Assembly: GCA_039026375.1 (NCBI GenBank) | Contig: JBCCML010000003.1 | Location: 88,978-152,977, forward strand | Origin: Thermohalobaculum sp039026375 | GTDB taxonomy: Bacteria; Pseudomonadota; Alphaproteobacteria; Rhodobacterales; Rhodobacteraceae | Direction: 5' to 3' | DNA length: 64,000 nucleotides | Shown here: positions 26,024-33,366 of the stretch, one piece after another | Layout of the letters: every line of letters begins with the position of its first letter | Numbering within the stretch: the first letter of the stretch is position 1 | Position numbers and translations under genes: made by a program | The notes under the pieces: generated by a model | The model's input: the letters and a program-made list of their open reading frames with translations, nothing else | The model's database searches: none | What the model was told of the DNA's origin: nothing

Positions 26024-28417
26024 GTGACTTTGATTTCCTTGGCGCAAAGTGGACAGGCACCGGTTGGGTCCGTGATCGGTCTCGAACTGCTGGGCGCAAA
26101 CTTCCTGTTCAACCGGGTCAGCTTCAACGAAGGCGTCGGAACCGGCGGTTTCGACGAAACGGCCGCAAGCCTGGGAATAGAACACGTCCGCTATCCAGGC
26201 GGCACAATAACCGAGCGTCAGTTCGACCCGGCCAACCCGGATAGCACGGTGCAGACGACCGACCTGATAACCGGCGCCCCGCTATCCAACACCAACCAAC
26301 ACACTTTGACGCCATTGTCAGAATTTTTAGCTGAAGCGGCGGAGCAGGACTGGCGCGTCACGATCGTTCTGCCGACGGCGCGTTACCTGGACTTCCTCGG
26401 CACTCCGGGGGGGCGCGCTGCGGTCGAAGCCGAAATCAAGACATTTGTCACTGATACATTGTCGGGTCCTAATGGGCATGTCATCGAAGGCTTCGAGATC
26501 GGGAATGAATGGTACGCAATCGGGTTGAGTGCTTCTGAGTATGGCACGATCGCTGACGCCATGGCCCCGTGGGTGGCTCAAGCCATTGCAGATGCCAATC
26601 CGGCGGAGACGCCCTTCATCGGGTTGCAAGTGGGCCAGCGGGCCAACAGTTTTACCGAAACGGATGCCATTCTGGCACAGATGTCCTCTGCCTCGCTGTC
26701 CGTAATTGATACGGCCATTGTGCACAATTACCGGCCGCAACCCTGGGATCAGGCTGGCACCACCGAAGGTAAGCTTGCCCAAGTGGCGCGGGCGGAAGCC
26801 GCAGTGGGCCGGCCACTGGATACCCTGGTCAGTGAATGGAACGTCGGTAACGCCAGCCCCAATGACGGGTTACTTCAGGCTGCTGGCATCCTGGAGATGT
26901 TCTATCAACTGGTCGAAGGCGGCGTTGATCGCGCCCATATCTGGCCCGTGCTGGAGAACAACACTACTCGGCTGGCGGACAATGTGATTGTCGAGGGCGA
27001 GGCGGCTGATCTGATGATAGGCGGCGAAATCTTTCGCCAGATGGCGCAAAGCCTGCCGGGGACGCAGGCCCTGGACATCAACCGGCGACTGGACACGGAC
27101 GGCAACGGGACGGCGGACTACCTGCTCCACGCCTTTGGCGACACAGGAACTGGCACTGTCGTCTTCCTGTCGTCTTTGCTGCCATCAACTGCCGCTATCA
27201 GTCTGGATTTGTCAGCACTCGACAACCGCGTGCCCAGTGATGGCCACTTATGGATGACGCGGATCAGCGTTGCGGAGGGCCAGAACCCAATCTCCCCGAA
27301 CGCCCGACCCGAGGTCAGCGCAATTGCCTTGTCGCAAGCGCTGGACACGATCGCGACGACACCCCTGCAACTCACCTTGGACCCGTACGAGGTCATCCGG
27401 CTGGAGTTTACCGGCAGCGATCTTGGCGTCCTGGCATTGGCAGATACCGCTCAGGCAGACAGCCTGCGCCTGACCGACGCATCGGAAGTCTTCGTGATGG
27501 TGCGCGACGGGAAGTTGGACCTGCTGCGCGACTTCGACCCCGCCTTCGATCGGTTGGACGTGTCAGCGCTTGGGATCGCCTCGCGCGACGCGCTGCGGAT
27601 CGACACGCTCTATCGCGCCGACGGTACCGCAAGCTGGCTGCAGATCACTGACGTTACCGGCCTGGCCGAGGTTGCGCTGCGCCTCGTGGATGGCCTGTCG
27701 TTGGACGCATCGCGCCTGGATGAACGCGTCTTCATCTTCGCCGAGGAGGCTGGCCCTCCACCCCCGGCCACCCAAGTCACCGACACCACTGCCAGGGACA
27801 ATCTGAAAGCACAACAAGAAGCCGAAGACTTTAGCCTCAGCAATGACGGACAGCACGATCTGATCCGGAACTTCGATCTTAATCTGGATAGACTGGATGT
27901 ATCAGCCTGGGGGGCAACTGGACTTGGCGATCTCGGAATCGAGTTGCAGTTCCGTAAAGACGGCTCAGCCAACTGGCTGAACATCTTCGATCCGATGGGT
28001 GAGAACGAAGTCTCCCTGCGCTTCAGCAGCGGGCAGACATTAGACACAGCCGCATTGACGGCCGACCATTTCGTCTTCGCCAGCGCACCCCTACCAGCCC
28101 CGGCGCCGACACTCGTGGTCGATCCGGATGGCTATGCAGATCTACGCGGTCAGGACGGCGCCGAGCGTTTCGTCCTGGCCGACGATGGCGCTGCGGACCT
28201 GCTCCGCAACTTCGAGCGCGGAATCGATACTCTGGACGTGACAGCGTTCGACATCACCAGTTTCAGCGAGTTGTCACTGGTGAACCAGGTCCGCAAAAAC
28301 GGCACGGTAAGCTGGATTCAACTGATTGATGATGAGGGCGAGATCGAACTGCGCCTGCGCCTAGATGGCGAGGCAAGCGATGCCGCCCTACTGACGGAAA
28401 GCGACTTTCAGTTCTGA
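26024..28417 (+). CDS. Glycoside-hydrolase-like protein with three C-terminal tandem modules, probably secreted
   Basis: 797 residues. I chose the GTG at 26024 because GGAGG lies 7 nt before it; the TTG at 26018 is too close to that site. Residues 1 to about 330 look like a TIM-barrel clan A hydrolase (GH39/51/79-like): EIGNEWY offers an acid/base Glu (about 162) and LVSEWNVGN a nucleophile Glu (about 271), with HNYRPQPW between. A beta-rich part follows (about 330-465), then three modules of about 110 residues. There is no N-terminal signal peptide, and the modules resemble domains of type I secreted proteins, so type I export is inferred. The substrate may be the polysaccharide made nearby; this is speculation. 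Confidence 0.6.
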   Translation: MTLISLAQSGQAPVGSVIGLELLGANFLFNRVSFNEGVGTGGFDETAASLGIEHVRYPGGTITERQFDPANPDSTVQTTDLITGAPLSNTNQHTLTPLSEFLAEAAEQDWRVTIVLPTARYLDFLGTPGGRAAVEAEIKTFVTDTLSGPNGHVIEGFEIGNEWYAIGLSASEYGTIADAMAPWVAQAIADANPAETPFIGLQVGQRANSFTETDAILAQMSSASLSVIDTAIVHNYRPQPWDQAGTTEGKLAQVARAEAAVGRPLDTLVSEWNVGNASPNDGLLQAAGILEMFYQLVEGGVDRAHIWPVLENNTTRLADNVIVEGEAADLMIGGEIFRQMAQSLPGTQALDINRRLDTDGNGTADYLLHAFGDTGTGTVVFLSSLLPSTAAISLDLSALDNRVPSDGHLWMTRISVAEGQNPISPNARPEVSAIALSQALDTIATTPLQLTLDPYEVIRLEFTGSDLGVLALADTAQADSLRLTDASEVFVMVRDGKLDLLRDFDPAFDRLDVSALGIASRDALRIDTLYRADGTASWLQITDVTGLAEVALRLVDGLSLDASRLDERVFIFAEEAGPPPPATQVTDTTARDNLKAQQEAEDFSLSNDGQHDLIRNFDLNLDRLDVSAWGATGLGDLGIELQFRKDGSANWLNIFDPMGENEVSLRFSSGQTLDTAALTADHFVFASAPLPAPAPTLVVDPDGYADLRGQDGAERFVLADDGAADLLRNFERGIDTLDVTAFDITSFSELSLVNQVRKNGTVSWIQLIDDEGEIELRLRLDGEASDAALLTESDFQF
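27419..28417 (+). repeat. Three tandem protein modules of about 110 residues
   Basis: Copies start at about 27419, 27758 and 28091, inside the hydrolase-like gene. Each runs: an acidic D/E-F-x-L-x-D-x-G turn, DLLRDFD / DLIRNFD / DLLRNFE, a D-x-LDVSA or LDVTA strand, then R-x-DG-x-x-SW-L/I-Q/N-I/L and a closing E-V-x-LRL strand with D-x-F-x-F. The DNA copies have diverged strongly, so the duplication is old and held by protein selection. The D-L-x-R-D-F-D-x-x-x-D-x-L-D-V-S pattern recalls segments near the C-termini of RTX-type secreted enzymes. Confidence 0.8.
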
Positions 28418-28423
28418 CCGCGA

Positions 28424-28500
28424 TGGTGGCGGGGGGGAGACTTGAACTCCCGACCTCACGATTATGAGTCGTGCGCTCTAACCAGCTGAGCTACCCAGCC
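28424..28500 (-). tRNA. tRNA with CAT anticodon (elongator Met; Ile2 not excluded)
   Basis: A 77-nt cloverleaf on the minus strand with encoded CCA. The acceptor 5' strand is GGCTGGG, D arm GCTC-AGCTGGTTA-GAGC, anticodon arm CACGA-CTCATAA-TCGTG (anticodon CAT), variable AGGTC, T arm GGGAG-TTCAAGT-CTCCC, 3' strand CCCCGCC then ACCA. The acceptor stem has one mismatch (T4 opposite C69). It is not an initiator type, because the first pair is G-C and the anticodon stem lacks the three G-C pairs. A CAT anticodon may also be lysidine-modified tRNA-Ile2. It ends 6 nt from the convergent hydrolase-like gene. Confidence 0.92.
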
Positions 28501-28642
28501 CCATCGCGGTGCGGTCAGATACTCCCGGCTTCGATACCGGTCAAGGGCGTTCGACAAAACTAGGCTGTGCGTCCTGCCTCAATCCGCTACGGTCGGCGGG
28601 TCACGCCCGGCGCGTGGGACGAAGCAGCCAGAAGGGCCACCC

Positions 28643-30349
28643 ATGACTAAAGCATCCGACCTATTTGTGAGGGCGCTGGAAGACGAAGGCGTGACCTACA
28701 TCTTCGGCATCCCGGGTGAGGAGAACCTGGATTTCCTCGACTCGCTGTCACGATCGGCCAAGATCCGACTGATCCTGACCCGGCACGAGCAGGCGGCGGG
28801 CTTCATGGCGGCGACCTATGGCCGGCTGACAGGACGGGTGGGCGTTTGTCTGTCCACGCTGGGCCCGGGTGCCACCAACTTCACGACGGCTGCCGCCTAT
28901 GCGCAGTTGGGCGGCATGCCGATGATGATGATCACCGGCCAAAAACCTGTGAAGAAGTCGAAGCAGGGGCGCTTTCAAATCCTGGACGTGGTCGAGATGA
29001 TGCGCCCCATCACGAAGTACGCTCATCAGATCGTGGCCTCGGACAACATCTCGTCCCGCGTGCGCGAGGCGATCCGCTTGGCCGAGGAAGAGAAGCCAGG
29101 CGCTGTCCACCTGGAACTGCCGGAGGACATTGCCGATGAACAGACGCAGGAACTGCCCATCCCGCCCTCCTACGTTCGGCGTCCGGTGCCGGAGCAGAAG
29201 GCCATCAATGCGGCGGTGGACCGGATTGCCGGCGCAAAATCTCCGATGATCGTGATCGGCGCCGGTGGCAATCGCAAGCTGACCAGCAAGATGCTGACCC
29301 AGATGGTCGACGCGCTTGGCATCCCGTTTGCGACGACGCAGCTGGGTAAAGGCGTCATCGACGAGCGCCATCCGCTATTCATGGGCTGCACAGCCCTGTC
29401 AGCGGGGGACTTCGTGCACCGTGCGATCGAAGCCGCAGACCTGATCATCAACGTCGGCCACGACGTGATCGAAAAACCGCCCTTCTTCATGCGCCACGGC
29501 ACACCGGCGGAAGAAGGCCGGTCCGACACCAATCCCGTCGAAGTTTCAGCCGGGACTGAAGTCATTCACGTCAGCTTTCGATCGGCAGAGGTCGAGCCCG
29601 TCTACTTCCCGCAGCTGGAGGTCGTGGGCGATATCGCCAACGCCATTTGGCAGATTAAGAACGGCCTGGCCGAGAGGAAGGATTCCTGCCATTGGGACTT
29701 CTCCCGAATGATGGCCGTGAAGGCCCATCACGATGCCCAGATCGCGGAGGGCGGCGACGATCCCCGCTTTCCCATCTATCCCCAGCGACTGGTGGCAGAG
29801 ATCCGGCAAGCCATGCCCGATGACGGCGTCATCTGTCTGGACAACGGCGTTTACAAGATCTGGTTCGCCCGCAATTACGCGGCTCATCAACCGAACACCG
29901 TACTGTTGGACAATGCGCTTGCGACCATGGGGGCCGGGCTGCCCTCTGCCATGGCCGCGCACATGGTCTATCCCGACCGCAAGATCATGGCTGTCTGTGG
30001 AGATGGCGGCTTCATGATGAATTCAGCGGAGCTGGAAACGGCGGTCCGCCTGGACATGAACCTGACCTGCCTGATCTTAAACGATTCCTCCTACGGCATG
30101 ATCCGCTGGAAGCAGGCCAATATGGGCTTTCAGGACTGGGGCCTGACATATGGCAACCCGGATTTCGTTAAGTATGCGGAAAGCTATGGGGCAATCGGGC
30201 ACCGCGTGGATAGTGCAGCGGGGTTGGGGCCGCTGCTGCAGCACTGTCTAGCAACGCCTGGTGTCCATCTGATCGATTGTCCGGTGGATTATGCCGAGAA
30301 CGATCGAATCCTGAATGTTGAAATCAGAGAACGGAGTTCAGCCATATAG
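28643..30349 (+). CDS. Thiamine-diphosphate enzyme, acetolactate synthase large subunit-like (AlsS/IlvB type)
   Basis: 568 residues with the three ThDP-enzyme domains. The Pyr domain has the catalytic Glu49 in TRHEQAAGFMA and GRVGVCLSTLGPGATN. The central domain is about 195-330. The PP domain carries GDGGFMMNSAELETAVRLD with the G-D-G...N ThDP-Mg motif and NDSSYGMIRWKQ. It resembles single-gene, FAD-independent-type catabolic acetolactate synthases more than the biosynthetic IlvB, since no IlvH small subunit follows. The next gene, an aldehyde dehydrogenase, starts 55 nt downstream in the same direction, so the pair may work on one oxo-acid or aldehyde route. The exact substrate is not certain. 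Confidence 0.75.
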   Translation: MTKASDLFVRALEDEGVTYIFGIPGEENLDFLDSLSRSAKIRLILTRHEQAAGFMAATYGRLTGRVGVCLSTLGPGATNFTTAAAYAQLGGMPMMMITGQKPVKKSKQGRFQILDVVEMMRPITKYAHQIVASDNISSRVREAIRLAEEEKPGAVHLELPEDIADEQTQELPIPPSYVRRPVPEQKAINAAVDRIAGAKSPMIVIGAGGNRKLTSKMLTQMVDALGIPFATTQLGKGVIDERHPLFMGCTALSAGDFVHRAIEAADLIINVGHDVIEKPPFFMRHGTPAEEGRSDTNPVEVSAGTEVIHVSFRSAEVEPVYFPQLEVVGDIANAIWQIKNGLAERKDSCHWDFSRMMAVKAHHDAQIAEGGDDPRFPIYPQRLVAEIRQAMPDDGVICLDNGVYKIWFARNYAAHQPNTVLLDNALATMGAGLPSAMAAHMVYPDRKIMAVCGDGGFMMNSAELETAVRLDMNLTCLILNDSSYGMIRWKQANMGFQDWGLTYGNPDFVKYAESYGAIGHRVDSAAGLGPLLQHCLATPGVHLIDCPVDYAENDRILNVEIRERSSAI

Positions 30350-30403
30350 GCTGTGCCCCACAATATCAGATCCTACAGGAAGGCGGCGCGACAGGAGGCG
30401 TAC

Positions 30404-31849
30404 ATGCTGAAAGATGCCTACCCCTACTACCTGGCGAACGAGGGTGTCTTCGCGAACACGGATCTGGCCGTGACGGACAAGTACTCCGGAGAAGTCGCGA
30501 CCCGGGTCGCCCTCGCTGACGAGACGGCAATCGATGCAGGGATCGCCGCGACCGTGACCGCTGCACGGCCCATGGCCGAGATGGCCAGCTATGAACGCCA
30601 GGCGGTCCTGATGCACTGCGTTCAGCGTTTTCAGGAACGGTATGACGAGTTGGCCTATGCGCTGTGCGTCGAGGCAGGCAAACCGATCAAGGACTCTGAG
30701 GGCGAGGCCACCCGACTGATCGACACCTTTCGGATTGCCGCCGAGGAAGCCGTCCGTCCGCACGGTGAGCTGCAAGCATTGGACATCTCCCCCCCTGCGC
30801 GCGGCTATCGAGGCATGTGGAAACGGGTGCCGATTGGACCCTGCAGTTTCATCTCGCCGTTCGATTTTCCGCTAAATCTGGCGGCGCACAAGATCGCCCC
30901 AGCGCTGGCGGTCGGCTGCCCCTTCGTGATGAAGCCGGCCTCGAAGACACCGCTGGGCGCGCTGATCATGGGCGAGGTGCTGGCAGAGACAGATCTGCCG
31001 AAGGGGGCATTCTCGATCCTACCGGCTTCGCGCCAGGGCGCCGATCTCTTCACCGTAGACGAACGACTGAAGTTGCTCAGCTTCACGGGCTCGCCCGCCG
31101 TCGGCTGGGACCTGAAGGCCAGGTGCGGCAAGAAGAAGATCGTTCTGGAACTCGGCGGCAATGCCGCGGTTGTGGTCGACGCAGATACGAACCTGGAGGA
31201 CGCCGTTGAGCGGATCATCTTCGGCGCCTTCTATCAGTCCGGGCAATCCTGCATCGGCGTGCAACGCATCCTGATCCACGCGTACGTCTATGACACCCTA
31301 CGGGACATGCTGGTCGCGAAAGCCGAGACGCTAAGGATGGGCGATCCCAAAGACCCGGAAACGTTCATCGGCCCGATGATCTCGGAGGGGGAGGCCAAGC
31401 GCCTCCATGACTGGATCCTGGAGGCGCACACCAACGGTGCAGGCGTCCTGTGTGGCGGGAATCGTCAGGGCAACATGTTGGAGGCCACGCTGATGGAGAA
31501 CGTTGCCCCAACCGAGAAAGTCGTCACCGAAGAAGCCTTTGGCCCCGTCGCCATCCTGTCGAAGTTCACCGATTGGGAGGCCGCGCTGGCCGAGGTCAAC
31601 AACTCGAACTTTGGCCTGCAGGCGGGGATCTTCTCGCGCGATTTCTACAAGATACAACGCGCCTGGGACGTGCTGGAAGTGGGCGGCATCGTCGTGGGCG
31701 ACGTCCCCAGCTACCGCGTCGACAATATGCCCTACGGGGGCGTTAAGGATTCAGGCCTTGGGCGAGAGGGGATCCGCTTCGCGATGGAGGACATGACAGA
31801 GATCCGAAATCTCGTTATCCGGACACCGCCTGGCGCGACGGCGCCTTAA
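30404..31849 (+). CDS. NAD(P)-dependent aldehyde dehydrogenase
   Basis: 481 residues from the ATG at 30404, with AGGAGG upstream; the in-frame codon at 30353 has no such site. The ALDH catalytic machinery is intact: the nucleophile Cys283 in QSGQSCIGVQ, the general-base Glu in VLELGGNAAVVV, and the FTGSPAVGW cofactor turn. SPFDFPLNLAAHKIAPAL and VMKPASKTPLGAL form the Rossmann part. The closing NMPYGGVKDSGLGREG is the family's standard C-terminal signature. It is downstream of the acetolactate-synthase-like gene, probably in one transcript, and overlaps the convergent trkH by 4 nt at the stop codons. Confidence 0.9.
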   Translation: MLKDAYPYYLANEGVFANTDLAVTDKYSGEVATRVALADETAIDAGIAATVTAARPMAEMASYERQAVLMHCVQRFQERYDELAYALCVEAGKPIKDSEGEATRLIDTFRIAAEEAVRPHGELQALDISPPARGYRGMWKRVPIGPCSFISPFDFPLNLAAHKIAPALAVGCPFVMKPASKTPLGALIMGEVLAETDLPKGAFSILPASRQGADLFTVDERLKLLSFTGSPAVGWDLKARCGKKKIVLELGGNAAVVVDADTNLEDAVERIIFGAFYQSGQSCIGVQRILIHAYVYDTLRDMLVAKAETLRMGDPKDPETFIGPMISEGEAKRLHDWILEAHTNGAGVLCGGNRQGNMLEATLMENVAPTEKVVTEEAFGPVAILSKFTDWEAALAEVNNSNFGLQAGIFSRDFYKIQRAWDVLEVGGIVVGDVPSYRVDNMPYGGVKDSGLGREGIRFAMEDMTEIRNLVIRTPPGATAP

Positions 31850-33294
31850 CGACGCCAGAATAACGGTGTGAACAGTACTAAGACCGACAGAAACTCCAAC
31901 CGTCCCAGGACCATGCCGAAGGCCAGGATCCATTTCGCCGCGGGTTCCACATCCGCGTAATTCCCAGCGGGCCCGATATCCGGCCCCAAGCCTGGACCCA
32001 CATTGCCCAATGCCGCAACGGCCCCCGAGACCGCCGAAAGCGTGTCCATCCCGTTCAGCGATAGCAACACCGCCCATAACGCAATCGACACGATGAAGAT
32101 CACGAAAAACGCCATGACCGACGACAGCACGTCCGGGTCCACCGTGCGCCCCTGATAGCGCAGCGGATGCACGCCATGCGGGGTGTGGACCCTGCGCAGC
32201 TGGACCAGCAACGACGCAAACAAGATCTGATATCGAAACACCTTGGCCGAACACGAGGTTGACCCTGCGCAGCCCCCGATCAAGGCGAGAATGAAGAAGA
32301 TCGCCGTTGCGAACGAGCCCCAACGGAAGAAGTCCCCCACCGAATACCCCGTACCTGTCAGGATCGAGGTTACGTTGAACAATGACCTCCTGAACGCCTC
32401 CTCCAACGGACGGTCCGCCTGTGTAACGCGCCAGATAACCAGCACTGCAGCAACCGTGGCGATAACACCGAAGAACGCGCGCACCTGGGAGTCTCGCCAA
32501 AGTGGTTGAACATTCCCCCGGGTGGCCTGCATCAAACGAAGGAACGGCAACGCCGCCAGCGCCATGAAGACAACCGCGACGTATTGAGCCGCGGCAGGCA
32601 TGCCCGTGAAACTGTCATCATAGTTCCCCAGGCCACCGGTCGAGACGGTCGTCATGGCATGACAAATCGCGTCAAACGCGCTCATCCCCGCAGCGGCATA
32701 ACCCAGAATGCAACCGACGGTCAGGGCTGCATAGATGCCGCTGATTTGCGTTGCCGTCTCCGCAGCACGTGGCAGGATGTCACCCAGTAGATCGAACCCT
32801 TCGGACCGGAAGAATTGCATGCCGCCGATCTTAAGCGCGGGCAGGAAGACCATCGCCACCACGACGATGCCTACCCCACCAAACCATTGCAGCATGGCTC
32901 GCCACAGCAGCATGCCACGCGGCTGGTTCTCAAGATCCTCGAAAACGGTAGCCCCGGTGGTGGTCAGCCCCGACATCGCTTCGAAGAAAGCGTCCGTATA
33001 GCCGGCGTAGGGGGCAGAGAAAACAAACGGCAACGCACCAAACACCGGCAGCACCACCCAGACCATAACGGTCAGGATCAACGCCTCACGTCGGTCTAAG
33101 GTCCTCCCGCGGCCCGATCGGGTCGCCATTGCCAAGACAACCCCGGCAACGACGGTCAGAACCGCTGCGATCAGGAAACCCGTCCAGCCCGGCGCTTCGT
33201 CGAACTGGTCCAGCAACGTCGGCACCAACATGGCGATACCCAAGGCTGCCGTCAGGCGCCCGATCACATGGCCGACCGGCTTGAACCCTCTCAT
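31846..33294 (-). CDS. trkH: TrkH family potassium uptake membrane subunit
   Basis: 482 residues, rich in membrane helices, with the four pore-loop selectivity segments of the Trk/Ktr superfamily: MSGLTTTGATVF, CHAMTTVSTGGLG, TSILTGTGYSVG, and ALGNVGPGLGPDIG. The protein imports K+ with the regulatory NAD-binding subunit TrkA, which is not in the window. A cytoplasmic basic stretch follows the GCAGSTSCSAKVFRY segment. The start at 33294 is followed upstream by only 72 nt to the helicase stop, so both may share a transcript. Confidence 0.92.
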   Translation of the reverse strand: MRGFKPVGHVIGRLTAALGIAMLVPTLLDQFDEAPGWTGFLIAAVLTVVAGVVLAMATRSGRGRTLDRREALILTVMVWVVLPVFGALPFVFSAPYAGYTDAFFEAMSGLTTTGATVFEDLENQPRGMLLWRAMLQWFGGVGIVVVAMVFLPALKIGGMQFFRSEGFDLLGDILPRAAETATQISGIYAALTVGCILGYAAAGMSAFDAICHAMTTVSTGGLGNYDDSFTGMPAAAQYVAVVFMALAALPFLRLMQATRGNVQPLWRDSQVRAFFGVIATVAAVLVIWRVTQADRPLEEAFRRSLFNVTSILTGTGYSVGDFFRWGSFATAIFFILALIGGCAGSTSCSAKVFRYQILFASLLVQLRRVHTPHGVHPLRYQGRTVDPDVLSSVMAFFVIFIVSIALWAVLLSLNGMDTLSAVSGAVAALGNVGPGLGPDIGPAGNYADVEPAAKWILAFGMVLGRLEFLSVLVLFTPLFWRR

Positions 33295-33366
33295 AGGCGC
33301 GAGGGTTGGGCGCCGCGGGCTAGACTGTCAAGCAGTGCGCGTTGGGCCTGGGCGTCCAATATGGCG

